From NCBI RefSeq assembly GCF_000018545.1, contig NC_012586.1, positions 744,001-808,000 of the forward strand: DNA of 64,000 nt, written 5' to 3'. This DNA comes from Sinorhizobium fredii NGR234. Its GTDB lineage: Bacteria > Pseudomonadota > Alphaproteobacteria > Rhizobiales > Rhizobiaceae. Positions within the stretch are counted from its first letter, which is position 1; each line of letters starts with the position of its first letter. This document shows positions 9,714 to 19,081 of this stretch, in pieces. The notes below the pieces were generated by a model. It had not been told where the DNA came from and made no database searches. It was given only the letters and a program-made list of their open reading frames with translations. A program made the translations under genes and the position numbers.

Positions 9714-11465
9714 ATGATGAACCGGAAAGAGATATTGGACGGGCTCCGCCACAGCCCGACGGTAGACGTGTGCGTCCTCGGCGGCGGCATCAACGGGATC
9801 AGCGTCTTTCGCGAGCTTGCGCTGCAGGGCGTGAGCGTGCTGCTGGTCGAAAAGCGCGACTATTGCTCCGGCGCGAGCGCTGCCCTCTCGCGCATGGTCC
9901 ATGGCGGTCTGCGCTATCTCGAGAATGGTGAGTTTAGTCTGGTGCAGGAGTCGCTCGTCGAGCGCGATCGGTTACTGCACAACGCCCCGCACTATGTCGC
10001 GCCGCTGCCGACCACCGTGCCAATCTTCGCTACCTTCTCCGGTCTCGCCAATGGCGTCGTCCGTTTTCTCGGCCTCACTCGCCGTCCCAGCCGTCGGGGT
10101 GCCGTCGCCATCAAGGCCGGTCTTGGCATCTACGATTTCCTGGCGCGCAAGCGGGCGCTGCTGCCGCGCCACCAGTTCCGCGGCCGCAAGTCGACGCAGA
10201 AAAAATGGCCGGCGCTCAATCCGGCGATCTGCGGCTCCGCGACCTATCATGATGCTTGGGTCAGCCATCCCGAACGGATCGGCATCGAGCTGTTGCGCGA
10301 CGCTCTGTCTGCCGGGGCGAATGCCGGTGCCTTGAACTACGCGACGATCGAACGGGCCGATGCCGGGGAAATCCTGCTTCATGACAAGCTTTCTGGAGAA
10401 AAATTCCCGATACGGTCGCGGCTGGTCATCAATGCCACCGGCGGCTGGATTGATATGGCAAACGGCACGCTGTTTCCTGCAGATGACCGACCCGCTCCGC
10501 TGATGGGTGGCACGAAGGGCTCGCATCTGATCGTCGACAATCCGGCACTTCACGACCTGCTGGACGGGCACATGATCTACTACGAGAACGAGGACGGCCG
10601 CATCTGCATCCTGTTTCCCTATCTCGGAAAGGTACTGGTTGGCTCGACGGATATCCGCGTCGAAGATCCCGATGCGGTGCGGTGCGAGGCCGAAGAGCGG
10701 GACTATATCCTGCAATCGCTCGCCTTCGTGCTGCCGGGGGTGCGCATCCGCCCGGAAGAGATCGTCTTTCAGTTCGCCGGCGTACGACCGCTGCCGGCCA
10801 GCAAGGACAGCTTCACCGGCCGCATTCCGCGTGACCATTTCTGCACCCTGCTCGAGGGCCGCGACGGCGTGCCGCCGGTGCTCTGTATGATCGGCGGCAA
10901 GTGGACGACTTTCCGCTCCTTCGGTGAACTCGCCGCCGAGATCGCGCTGGAAGCGCTTGGCCGGGGCCGCCGCCTCGACACGGCGGATCGCGCTTTCGGC
11001 GGTGGACGCGCATTTCCGAAAGACCGGAGCGGCTGGATCCGGAACTTGTCGAAATCGACAGGCCTTTCCGTGGATCGCGCCGCAGCGCTTTTCAAGCGCT
11101 ATGGCACGGACGCGAAGGACGTCGCCCGCTTCATTATGGCGGGGCCGGACCATCCCTTGCCTCACGCCAACTATAGTGCTCGGGAGCTTCTCTATCTCAT
11201 CGGCAAGGAGGCGGTCGAGCATCTGGACGACCTGCTCATCCGGCGCACCACACTTGCCATCACCGGCGAGCTTTCCCTCGCTATGACCGAAGCCGCGCTC
11301 GACCTGCTTGCAGCCGAAAAGGATTGGCCGGAGCTGCGCAAGGCCGAGGAGCGCAGTCGCTTTCTCACCCTCATGCGCGACCGCCACGGCGTCGCGGAGG
11401 CAACCCTTTCCGCCAGGAACGAACAAAGGAGTGAATTATGCGAGACAACCGCAAGGTCCGGATGA
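9714..11465 (+). CDS. FAD-dependent GlpD-like polyol-phosphate dehydrogenase
   Basis: A 583-residue flavoprotein of the glycerol-3-phosphate dehydrogenase family. The Rossmann FAD site is at the N-terminus (VCVLGGGINGISVFRELALQG), followed by the GlpD signature region SRMVHGGLRYLENGEF and the C-terminal DAO_C domain from about residue 400. It normally oxidises a secondary alcohol next to a phosphate and passes electrons to quinone. EryB of erythritol catabolism is a homologue. Partnered with the FGGY kinase downstream, it likely oxidises a phosphorylated polyol to a ketose phosphate. It overlaps the next gene by 28 bases. True glycerol-3-phosphate dehydrogenase remains possible but fits the context less well. 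Confidence 0.82.
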   Translation: MMNRKEILDGLRHSPTVDVCVLGGGINGISVFRELALQGVSVLLVEKRDYCSGASAALSRMVHGGLRYLENGEFSLVQESLVERDRLLHNAPHYVAPLPTTVPIFATFSGLANGVVRFLGLTRRPSRRGAVAIKAGLGIYDFLARKRALLPRHQFRGRKSTQKKWPALNPAICGSATYHDAWVSHPERIGIELLRDALSAGANAGALNYATIERADAGEILLHDKLSGEKFPIRSRLVINATGGWIDMANGTLFPADDRPAPLMGGTKGSHLIVDNPALHDLLDGHMIYYENEDGRICILFPYLGKVLVGSTDIRVEDPDAVRCEAEERDYILQSLAFVLPGVRIRPEEIVFQFAGVRPLPASKDSFTGRIPRDHFCTLLEGRDGVPPVLCMIGGKWTTFRSFGELAAEIALEALGRGRRLDTADRAFGGGRAFPKDRSGWIRNLSKSTGLSVDRAAALFKRYGTDAKDVARFIMAGPDHPLPHANYSARELLYLIGKEAVEHLDDLLIRRTTLAITGELSLAMTEAALDLLAAEKDWPELRKAEERSRFLTLMRDRHGVAEATLSARNEQRSELCETTARSG

Positions 11466-12280
11466 ACCGGCTGTTGGGGAGAGGCCGTTGCCTGGACGTG
11501 GCGATCGATCACGGTGTGTGCAACGAGCCGTCTTTCCTCGATGGGCTGGAGAATATGCCAGCCGTCGTAAAGGCGCTGGTCGATGCCAGACCTGACGCGA
11601 TCCAGATGAACTACGGCCAGGCCGACCTGTTGCAAGACATTCCCGGTAAGGACAAGCCGGCGCTCGTCATGCGCATCGACATGGGCAATCCCTATAACCG
11701 CATCCGCCATCGCGACATGTGGGCGGTATTGCAGAACGAGGCAGAGCCGCTGGTCGGCGCATTGCAGATGGATGCCGCCTGCGTGGTGGTCAACCTCTTC
11801 ATGCTGCCGGACGAACCCGATCTCTTCCGCCAATGCGTTCAGAACATTTCGCGCGTGCGGGCAGACTGCGAAAAATACGGCATGCCGCTGATGATCGAAC
11901 CGCTCGTCATGCAGCCTGTGACGGAGCGCGGTGGCTACATGGTCGACGGCGATGCGGGAAAGATCGTCACGTTGACGCGGCTTGCCCGCGAGATGGGGGC
12001 CGACATCGTCAAGGCGGACCCGACGACGAATGTGGAGGATTTTCATCGCGTCGTGGAGGCGGCGCGCTGCCCTGTTCTGGTGCGCGGTGGCGGCAAGGAA
12101 GACTTGCGGGCCGTCTTCGACAAATCGGCCGCCTTGATGCGGCAGGGCGCTATGGGCATGGTCTACGGGCGCAACATCTACCAGCACGACAACCCGAGCG
12201 CCGTTGTGCGCGGCCTGATGGCGATCGTGCACGAGGATGCGCGCGGCGAGCACGCCTTCGCACTCTATCAGCAAGGGTGA
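11438..12280 (+). CDS. class I aldolase, DeoC/FbaB (LsrF-like) family
   Basis: A 280-residue (beta/alpha)8 Schiff-base aldolase. The substrate-binding start LDVAIDHGV, the probable Schiff-base lysine strand ADIVKADPTT, the phosphate-binding VLVRGGGKED and the final GMVYGRNIYQ strand follow the order of FbaB/LsrF proteins. It would cleave or form a ketose phosphate, giving dihydroxyacetone phosphate or a similar fragment. AAAGGAG precedes the ATG, and the start lies inside the dehydrogenase 3' end, so translation is coupled. The exact substrate is unknown. Confidence 0.8.
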   Translation: MRDNRKVRMNRLLGRGRCLDVAIDHGVCNEPSFLDGLENMPAVVKALVDARPDAIQMNYGQADLLQDIPGKDKPALVMRIDMGNPYNRIRHRDMWAVLQNEAEPLVGALQMDAACVVVNLFMLPDEPDLFRQCVQNISRVRADCEKYGMPLMIEPLVMQPVTERGGYMVDGDAGKIVTLTRLAREMGADIVKADPTTNVEDFHRVVEAARCPVLVRGGGKEDLRAVFDKSAALMRQGAMGMVYGRNIYQHDNPSAVVRGLMAIVHEDARGEHAFALYQQG

Positions 12281-12311
12281 GGCGCGACACGAACCTTGGG
12301 AGGGGTTCAGA

Positions 12312-13841
12312 ATGCAACAGTATCTGCTGGGCCTCGACGCCGGCAACACCGTTATCAAGGCGGTGATCTTCGACCACACAGGCAGGGAAGTGGCGCATGC
12401 CGGGGAGGAGGGCCATAGCCGAATGCCCTTCCCCGGCCATGTCGAGCGTGATGTCGGCGAACTCTGGGCGAATGCCAAGCGCGTCATTCGTGCCTGCCTT
12501 GACAAAGCGCGGATTGCCCCGACCGACATCGCTGCGATTGGTTGCGCCGGTCACGGCAACGGGCTCTATGCGCTCGACCGGCAGGGCGAGCCGCTTCTCG
12601 GCATCCAGTCGCTAGACACGCGGGCGACCGCCCTCGTCGGGGAATGGTCAAGGGACGGCGTCGGTGACCGAACGTATCCGATCGCCCGCCAGCGCCCATG
12701 GTCCTCGCAGACGCCGACGCTGCTCGCCTGGCTGAAGCGCAATCGGCCCGACCTCTTCAAGCGCATCGGCACGGTGTTCTTTTCAAAGGATTTCGTCGTC
12801 AACCGCCTGACGGGAAGCCGCGTCAGCGAGGTCTCGGACATGTCCGGCGCCGGCCTCCTCGACCTCGCTAGCCGCCGCTACGATGAGACCCTGATGGACG
12901 CCTACGGGCTCGCCGATTGCATGGACCTGCTGCCGCCGCTCATCGAAAGCGCCGACATCGCCGGCACGGTCACGGAAAGGGTGGCGCAGGAAACCGGGCT
13001 TGCCACCGGCACACCGGTGATCGGGGGGCTCTTCGATGTCGTCGCCTCGGCGCTCGGTTCCGGCGTCTCGCGCACCGGCAGCGCCTCGATCATTGCGGGC
13101 ACATGGAGCATCAACCAGGTCATCATCGACCGTCCCGACCTCGACGGCCCCGTATTCATGTCCTCGACCTTCGACCGCACCCGCTTCATGGCGATGGAAA
13201 ACAGCGCCACCTCTGCTGTCAATCTCGAATGGCTGGTGCGGGAGTTCTTTGAGGGCGAGCATGCGGAGAGTGTGTCGCCCTTCGACGCCTGCTGCGCGCT
13301 GGCGGCTGGCGTCGAACCCGCCGCGGACGATCCGCTCTACCACCCTTATCTCTACGGCGCCCAGCAGGACGGCTACGCGAGGGCCGGTTTCTACGGAATT
13401 GCCGGCTGGCACGGAAAGGGGCATCTAATCCGTGCCCTGCTCGAAGGCGTCGCCTTCGGCCACCGCCAGCATATCGAGACGATCCGCAACGCGGGGGCCA
13501 GATTCGACGAGGCGGTGCTGTCCGGTGGAGGTTCGCGCAGCCGATTCTGGCCGCAGGTCTTTGCCGATGTGCTCGGCGTACCGGTGTCCGTCTCGGCCTC
13601 GCGGGAAACGGGGGCGCTGGGTGCCGCGATCGCCGCGGGAACGGGCGTCGGCCTCTTTGCCGATTTCGCGGAAGGCGCGGCTGCCATGGTGCGGGTCGAC
13701 CGGCACTATGAACCGAACGGCGCGCTCGTCGCGCACTACGACCGCCGTTACGCGCTCTGCAAAGACATCACTGAAGCCATGGCGCCGCTTTGGCGGCGGC
13801 TTTCTGCACAGAAAAAGACGGCAACGGGGGTGGCGGCGTGA
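12312..13841 (+). CDS. FGGY-family carbohydrate kinase
   Basis: A 509-residue sugar or polyol kinase. The first ATPase-fold motif is LGLDAGNTVIKAVIFD at the N-terminus, and the FGGY C-terminal signature is SGGGSRSRFWPQVFADVLG with GALGAAIAAG following. The longer frame extends upstream, but GGGAGGGG at 12299-12306 followed by ATG at 12312 fixes the start. Relatives phosphorylate L-xylulose, erythritol or similar 4-7-carbon sugars. It lies between the aldolase and the GMC oxidoreductase, with a two-base gap to the latter, and is expected to activate the imported substrate. Confidence 0.88.
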   Translation: MQQYLLGLDAGNTVIKAVIFDHTGREVAHAGEEGHSRMPFPGHVERDVGELWANAKRVIRACLDKARIAPTDIAAIGCAGHGNGLYALDRQGEPLLGIQSLDTRATALVGEWSRDGVGDRTYPIARQRPWSSQTPTLLAWLKRNRPDLFKRIGTVFFSKDFVVNRLTGSRVSEVSDMSGAGLLDLASRRYDETLMDAYGLADCMDLLPPLIESADIAGTVTERVAQETGLATGTPVIGGLFDVVASALGSGVSRTGSASIIAGTWSINQVIIDRPDLDGPVFMSSTFDRTRFMAMENSATSAVNLEWLVREFFEGEHAESVSPFDACCALAAGVEPAADDPLYHPYLYGAQQDGYARAGFYGIAGWHGKGHLIRALLEGVAFGHRQHIETIRNAGARFDEAVLSGGGSRSRFWPQVFADVLGVPVSVSASRETGALGAAIAAGTGVGLFADFAEGAAAMVRVDRHYEPNGALVAHYDRRYALCKDITEAMAPLWRRLSAQKKTATGVAA

Positions 13842-13843
13842 CC

Positions 13844-15463
13844 ATGCATGTAAACGAAACGCCGGTCGACGAGGGCAGTTACGATTTCATCATCGTCGGT
13901 GCCGGTTCCGCCGGCTGTGTGTTGGCAAACCGGCTCTCGGCCGATCCGAAGAACCGGGTTCTCCTGCTCGAAGCAGGCGGCTCTGACCGCTACCATTGGG
14001 TGCATGTGCCGATCGGCTATCTCTACTGCATGGGCAATCCGCGCACCGACTGGCTGATGAAGACGGCACCTGAGGCCGGCCTCAACGGCCGGAGATTGAA
14101 TTATCCGCGCGGCAAGGTGCTCGGCGGCTGCTCGTCGATCAACGGCATGATCTACATGCGCGGCCAGGCTGCCGACTATGACGGCTGGCGACAGGCGGGC
14201 AATGGCGGTTGGGGCTGGGACGACGTGCTGCCCTATTTCCTGAAGTCGGAGAACAATTACCGCGGCAAGTCCGCCGTGCATGGGGCAGGAGGCGAGTGGC
14301 GCGTCGAGCGCCAGCGCCTCTCGTGGCCGATCCTAGACGCCTTCCGCGATGCGGCGGAAGAGCTCGGGATTCCGAAGACTGATGACTTCAACGATGGTGA
14401 TAACGAGGGTTCCGGCTATTTCGAGGTCAACCAGCGCGGCGGCGTGCGCTGGAACACAACAAAAGCGTTCCTGCGGCCGGCAATGAAGCGCAAGAATCTG
14501 CGCGTCCTGACCGGGGCCGAGACCGAAAGGCTGATTTTCGACGGCATGATGGTCACCGGCGTGCGTTTCCGCATTGGCGGCCGCCTCTGCTTCGCTCATG
14601 CTTCGCGTGAAGTGGTGCTGTCTGCGGGTGCCATCAACTCGCCGAAAATCCTGGAGCTGTCGGGCATCGGTCGGCCGGACCTGCTCTCCGCCGTCGGCAT
14701 TCCCGTCCATCACGAACTTCAGGGTGTCGGTGAGAACCTTCAGGACCACCTGCAGATCCGCACCGTCTTCAGGGTCGAGGGCGCGCGCACACTGAACCAG
14801 CTCTATCACAGCCTCTTCAGCCGCGCCGGCATGGGGCTGCAGTACGCCATCAGCCGATCCGGCCCGCTTTCCATGGCACCGAGCCAGCTCGGGATCTTCG
14901 CCAAGAGCGATCCGGCCGTCGCGACGGCCGATCTCGAATATCACGTTCAGCCGCTCAGCACGGACCGGCTCGGAGAGCCCTTGCATCGCTATCCCGCCGT
15001 CACCGTATCCGTCTGCAATCTCCGGCCGGAAAGCCGCGGCACCGTACACGTCACCGTGCGTGATGCGGCACCGCCACCTGAAATCCGCCCGAACTATCTC
15101 TCCACCGCCGGCGACCGATTGCTTGCGGCGAAGTCCATCCGCCACGCCCGCAGCCTCATGGAAACGAAGGCGCTCGCGCAATTCCGGCCGCAGGAAATGC
15201 TGCCCGGCCGAGAGCACGATAGCGATGAGGATCTTATCCGCCGCGCCGGCGACATTGCGACGACCATCTTTCACCCCGTCGGTACCTGCAAGATGGGAAG
15301 TGACCCTATGGCCGTGGTGGACGCGGAGCTGCGTGTGCACGGCATCGAACGATTGCGCGTCGTCGACGCCTCCATCATGCCGACGATTGTGTCCGGCAAC
15401 ACGAACTCGCCGGTGATCATGATCGCGGAGAAGGCATCAGAAGCCATTCTGAGGCGGTTATGA
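13844..15463 (+). CDS. GMC-family FAD oxidoreductase
   Basis: A 539-residue glucose-methanol-choline oxidoreductase. The ADP-binding start is IIVGAGSAGCVLANRLS and the GMC signature region is GKVLGGCSSINGMIYMRG. The C-terminal catalytic pair is present: His in FHPVGTCKMG and Asn in SGNTNSPVIM. Start: ATG at 13844, two bases after the kinase stop region. Family members oxidise primary alcohols (choline, polyethylene glycol, sorbose). As the last gene of the operon it may oxidise the polyol or an alcohol side product; choline itself is unlikely, as no betaine genes are nearby. Confidence 0.87.
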   Translation: MHVNETPVDEGSYDFIIVGAGSAGCVLANRLSADPKNRVLLLEAGGSDRYHWVHVPIGYLYCMGNPRTDWLMKTAPEAGLNGRRLNYPRGKVLGGCSSINGMIYMRGQAADYDGWRQAGNGGWGWDDVLPYFLKSENNYRGKSAVHGAGGEWRVERQRLSWPILDAFRDAAEELGIPKTDDFNDGDNEGSGYFEVNQRGGVRWNTTKAFLRPAMKRKNLRVLTGAETERLIFDGMMVTGVRFRIGGRLCFAHASREVVLSAGAINSPKILELSGIGRPDLLSAVGIPVHHELQGVGENLQDHLQIRTVFRVEGARTLNQLYHSLFSRAGMGLQYAISRSGPLSMAPSQLGIFAKSDPAVATADLEYHVQPLSTDRLGEPLHRYPAVTVSVCNLRPESRGTVHVTVRDAAPPPEIRPNYLSTAGDRLLAAKSIRHARSLMETKALAQFRPQEMLPGREHDSDEDLIRRAGDIATTIFHPVGTCKMGSDPMAVVDAELRVHGIERLRVVDASIMPTIVSGNTNSPVIMIAEKASEAILRRL

Positions 15464-15819
15464 GAATTACTCGAGACGTGCTTGCTTGGAGGCGACTTGG
15501 AGCACAGCCACGGCGCTGGAGCCCGCACTCGGAAGTTATGGGGGCTACGTCGAAACCGGTCGCTTGACGAATAATAGAGCTTGGCTTGATAACCCGCTCG
15601 GCGATCGCCGGCGTCACCTTTGACCCGGTGGCAGTGCCATGACGGCACCCCGCAGCAAACGTTCGCCTTTTGCAATGGCAGGTCGGCGGTCATTCGACAA
15701 ATCGGCGATTCACCTGCAAACGTCGTTATGCGAAGTAATGGGGGATAACAGCATATAGCAACAAACGCCGTTTGGAGTCCGGCCCTGAGGCCCCTGGGTT
15801 GAGGCGCGCGCTGGGCCGG
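15464..15819. other. intergenic, no gene recognised
   Basis: This stretch follows the end of the GMC gene. No clear terminator or coding frame is visible. Codon bias is lost relative to the operon on its left, in keeping with the run of gene relics on the right. Confidence 0.4.
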
Positions 15820-16116
15820 TCAAGCAGATGACTCTTCCCGCGGCTTGCGACGAAATCCCCAGCCATCGACATATTTGTCGATCAGATCGCCGAGGACCCT
15901 GTCCGATTCCCATGGATCGCAGCCCTGGGCATTCAACCCCTCGAGGACCGCCTCTTCAATAAGGTTCATCCGACGAGGATTGCCTTACACGCCGTGCCGA
16001 CGATCAGCAAGCGGAGTGCCACCCCGGCGATGTCGTCGCGCCTTCTTTTGCTGGTCGCGATAGGCCCGTTGCCGCTGGCGCTGTTCCCGCAGATGTACGC
16101 TCTTCGGCTTTGTCAT
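15820..16116 (-). pseudogene. frameshifted small basic protein gene
   Basis: Three minus-strand pieces in different frames appear to belong to one former gene. First, from ATG at 16116, comes an Arg/Gln-rich segment (LREQRQRQRAYRDQQKKARR). A second frame reads DIAGVALRLLIV. A third, from 15969 to the stop at 15820, reads LIEEAVLEGLNAQGC and ends in WGFRRKPREESSA. The order fits my recollection of a roughly 100-residue hypothetical protein common in rhizobia, with a basic N-terminus, a DDIA segment and a C-terminal LIDKYVDGW-like helix. The last piece could also be a separate 49-residue protein. Confidence 0.45.
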
Positions 16117-16309
16117 TCCCGCCCCTCTGCAACGCCGTTCGCAGCTGAATCGCGAGTGTTGGGGTAGGAATCACGAGCAATCGCCCGAGAATCGAGGGCT
16201 GCAAGCGATGAATCGAAAGGGGAATGCAATATCGCGGCTTAGGGGGACGCGACCTCAACTACTCCCGCTCCATCCGCCGCAAAAAGCCGGATGGTCAGAT
16301 GAATCTGAG

Positions 16310-16373
16310 GGGGTCAAAATTGGACGCCGATTACTCCGCCAAGACCCCGCCAAGGGGTCAAATTTGCGTGCCG
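16310..16373. repeat. pair of 20-bp near-direct repeats
   Basis: GGGGTCAAAATTGGACGCCG at 16310-16329 recurs as GGGGTCAAATTTGCGTGCCG at 16354-16373, 44 bases apart. Tandem terminal repeats of this GGGGTCAAAATT type occur at ends of some rhizobial IS21-family elements, so this may be the footprint of a lost element. It lies exactly where the N-terminal half of the adjoining SRAP gene is missing. Confidence 0.4.
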
Positions 16374-16374
16374 A

Positions 16375-16781
16375 AACACACAGGCTGGCACCGCAATATC
16401 GCTGCATCGTGCCGTGGACGGCATTTTGCGAGTACGAGGACACAAAGCCGAAGAAGACGGCGCGGTGGTTCTCACTCGACCCGAGCGAGCCGGCTGCCTT
16501 CTTCGCGGGGATCTGGACTCCCTGGAACGGAGAGCGCGGTTCTATGAAAAACCCGCGCGCCGGCGAACACGAGCCATTCGACTTTCTGACCTGCGATGCC
16601 AACGAGATTGTGAAGCCGATTCATCCGAAGGCCCTGCCGGTCACCCCTGACGGCGCCTGCAGAAATCGAGCTCTGGCTCACTGCGGAGTGGAAGGAAGCA
16701 AAGCAACTGCAGAGACCATTCCCTACAGATGCTATGATGCTGCTGCCAGTTGGACGGGACGAGGAGGCGATCCTCATCTAA
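16375..16781 (+). pseudogene. SRAP (YedK-like) SOS-response-associated peptidase relic
   Basis: The central part of a SRAP domain is clear: RCIVPWTAFCEYE, then PAAFFAGIWTPW, then FDFLTCDANEIVKPIHPKAL, matching the family order (Cys/Pro-rich strand, aromatic strand, NxxVxxIHxxxMP motif). After ALPVT the frame shifts by one near 16650. The C-terminal segment EIELWLTAEWKEAKQLQRPF then continues in the next frame to a stop at 16779-16781. The N-terminal catalytic Met-Cys-Gly-Arg start is absent. SRAP proteins bind abasic DNA; this copy cannot do so. Confidence 0.75.
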
Positions 16782-16879
16782 CGTTCCATCGATGGTAGAT
16801 TTCCGCGGTTGCGCCTGGCAAGGTTCATTTTGCAATCGCCGAAAGGAATATTTTCTCTAACGACGAAAGGGGCACACTC

Positions 16880-17089
16880 GTGGCTTCGGGAACGGTAAAG
16901 TGGTTCAACAGCACCAAAGGCTTCGGCTTCATAGCACCTGACGACGGCTCGCCGGATGTTTTCGTCCATATTTCGGCGGTAGAGCGTGCCGGGCTCTCGA
17001 CTCTCAAGGAAGGTCAAAAGGTAAGTTTCGAAGCTACCCAGGATCGCCGATCGGGCAAGACGTCCGCGGATAATCTTCGCGCACTCTGA
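16880..17089 (+). CDS. cspA: cold-shock protein
   Basis: A 69-residue single-domain cold-shock protein, an OB-fold binder of single-stranded RNA. RNP1-like [11 protein letters not shown] and RNP2-like VFVHISAV are intact, and the N-terminus [10 protein letters not shown] is typical. The start is GTG at 16880 after GAAAGGGG. It is the only intact gene in a 3-kb stretch of relics. Alphaproteobacteria carry several such paralogues; cold inducibility cannot be judged from sequence. Confidence 0.93.
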   Translation: MASGTVKWFNSTKGFGFIAPDDGSPDVFVHISAVERAGLSTLKEGQKVSFEATQDRRSGKTSADNLRAL

Positions 17090-17092
17090 TCG

Positions 17093-17455
17093 ATGATGCG
17101 GCTCGAAGACCGGGCGAGGGCAATCACACGGGACGTGCACGCTCTCTGGCTCGCGGCCGCGATCTTCGTACGCCGTGGTACGCAAAGGCATTCGCCTTCG
17201 CCATAGCTGCCTATGCGCTCTCGCTCATCGATCTGATCCCCGATATTATTCCGCCCTGGATACCTCGACGATGCGATCCTCCTGCCTCTGGCAATTTGCT
17301 GGCGGTTCGGTTACCGGCAGGCGGAGCATCGGGAGACTGCTGCTGCCGACGCGGAAAAGCCCCTTAGTCGCGGTGGCGCCATTTTCATAGTGGCGCTTTG
17401 GGTCCTGGCTGCCGTGTCGATTCAATGGTCGTTCATGCCGACTGCTGCAAAATAG
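17093..17455 (+). pseudogene. DUF1232 (YkvA-like) membrane protein relic
   Basis: Directly after cspA, pieces of a small YkvA-type membrane protein are spread over several frames: [14 protein letters not shown] from the ATG at 17093, then [14 protein letters not shown] (the family hallmark ALSPIDLIPDFIP, with one Pro changed), then the C-terminal span GGAIFIVALWVLAAVSIQW ending at a stop at 17453-17455. At least three frameshifts separate them. The intact protein would be about 125 residues with two or three spans and unknown function. Confidence 0.75.
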
Positions 17456-17686
17456 ACTCCCTTCGAAGCTGGTACCTATAGCGGCAAATACCATCAGTAC
17501 TGGACGCGCTTTGCGATGTTCGGATACGCTGCTCCCGGTCGGTAGCTTCGCCGCCGAATGCAGCGCCCGACAGTTCTGGTCAGCGGCGATAGCAACGCAT
17601 AACGGTCCTCCGCGATGGGTTCCGCAGACGCTTGCCCTTCCTACAATTGGCTAGACTCTCGCGCAATAGGTGCCACATTATGAAGC

Positions 17687-19081
17687 ATGATCGGCGGGAA
17701 CGACAGCGTGGGGAATGCGGGTGACGCAAGGCAGCGCTTCGCTTTGGCCGGACTTGCTGAAGCGATCGTCGAAACGCTCGATCAGCCGCTGCTGATCCTC
17801 ACGTCCAATCTCACCGTCGCGGACGTCAACTCCGCATATTGCCAAACTTTCGGTGTTACAGCCGAGGAGACCCGCGGCCAGCCGATATACCGGCTGGGCA
17901 ATAGCCAATGGGACATTCCCGAGCTGCGCCGGCTTCTGGAACAGGTTCTGCCCGAGCGCACGATGGTGAAAGGCTACCGGATCGAGCACAAGTTTCCCAA
18001 TATCGGAAGGCGAGTCATGATCCTGAACGCCCGAAGACTAACCGACGATGACGGGCGTCCGGAACTGATCCTGCTCACAGTCTCTGATCGAACGGAAGCC
18101 GAGCAGGCCCGGTTCGAACTCGAGGGACATCGGGAGTTTCTGGAAAAGCTGATCGATAGCGTTCGCGAAGGGCTTCTGGTGCTTGGCTGGGATCTGAAGG
18201 TCGTCAGGGCGAACCAGACCTTCTATGACCTGTTTCAGGTTTCCCCGGCCCACACCGAAGGCCGGCTGGTGTACGAGCTTGGGAACCGGCAATGGGACAT
18301 TCCGAAACTGAGGGAGCTCCTGGAGGACGTTCTTCCCGACAACAATGCCTTTGATGATGTCGAGGTAGAGCACGACTTCGAAACGATCGGACGGCGCATC
18401 ATGCTCCTCAATGGCCGTCGTCTCGATCATCTCGACCTGATCCTGCTGGCGATACGGGACGTCACCGAACAGCGCCGAATGGAGGCGCAGCAACAGACGT
18501 TGATGGGCGAGCTTCATCACCGGGTGAAGAACGCCCTATCGAGCGTGAACGCGCTGGCGAATCGCAGTTTGGACGAAAGTCAATCTCTTGATGAGTTTCG
18601 CGACAGGTTTGCAATTCGCCTGGGCTCCCTCTCGAGGACTCAGGATCTGCTGATGCGCGCACCTGAGCACGATGTCCTCATGGCTGAGGTTCTGCGCTTG
18701 GAGTTGGGGGCCCAGGGCGGCCATGAGGGAGAAAACTTCCACCTTGCGGGCCCGGACGTCGCCATGTCGCGCGAGGCCACGCAAGCATTTGCCATGGCAA
18801 TCCATGAACTGACCACCAACGCCGTAAAGCATGGTGCCTGGGCCTCGCCCGAAGGGCGGGTGAACGTCACCTGGACAGCCCGCGCAGGTGAGGGCGACGT
18901 AACGCATGTCTCTTTCCGCTGGCGAGAGAGTTGCGTCGACATTGATACCGCCCCCGCTCGCGAGGGTTACGGCTCGCGTGTTCTGGAGGGAGTGTTCAGC
19001 CATTCCCTGGATGGCGCGGCGGAGTTGACGCTCCACCCCGACGGCGCCGAGTTTGCCGCGGAGTTCAAGCTGCGCGCTTAG
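17687..19081 (+). CDS. HWE-family sensor histidine kinase with two PAS domains
   Basis: A 464-residue cytoplasmic sensor kinase. Two PAS domains (about residues 25-135 and 155-270) share the repeated motif LGNxQWDIPxLRxLLE, so they arose by duplication. The HWE kinase core follows. The phospho-acceptor His lies in GELHHRVKNALSSVNALA (about residue 276), the N-box is AMAIHELTTNAVKHGAW, and WRE in SFRWRES is the signature of the class. No membrane segment is present. A cognate response regulator is not adjacent, as is usual for HWE kinases. A decayed sister copy lies at 2925-3530 on the other strand. Confidence 0.9.
   Translation: MIGGNDSVGNAGDARQRFALAGLAEAIVETLDQPLLILTSNLTVADVNSAYCQTFGVTAEETRGQPIYRLGNSQWDIPELRRLLEQVLPERTMVKGYRIEHKFPNIGRRVMILNARRLTDDDGRPELILLTVSDRTEAEQARFELEGHREFLEKLIDSVREGLLVLGWDLKVVRANQTFYDLFQVSPAHTEGRLVYELGNRQWDIPKLRELLEDVLPDNNAFDDVEVEHDFETIGRRIMLLNGRRLDHLDLILLAIRDVTEQRRMEAQQQTLMGELHHRVKNALSSVNALANRSLDESQSLDEFRDRFAIRLGSLSRTQDLLMRAPEHDVLMAEVLRLELGAQGGHEGENFHLAGPDVAMSREATQAFAMAIHELTTNAVKHGAWASPEGRVNVTWTARAGEGDVTHVSFRWRESCVDIDTAPAREGYGSRVLEGVFSHSLDGAAELTLHPDGAEFAAEFKLRA

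Noticed and set aside
9972..11426. 484-codon minus-strand open frame
   Set aside because: Antisense of the GlpD-like gene; no motif and no ribosome-binding site.
17175..17390. 71-codon plus-strand frame read as a new gene
   Set aside because: Its sequence overlaps the DUF1232 relic in another frame and carries no motif of its own.
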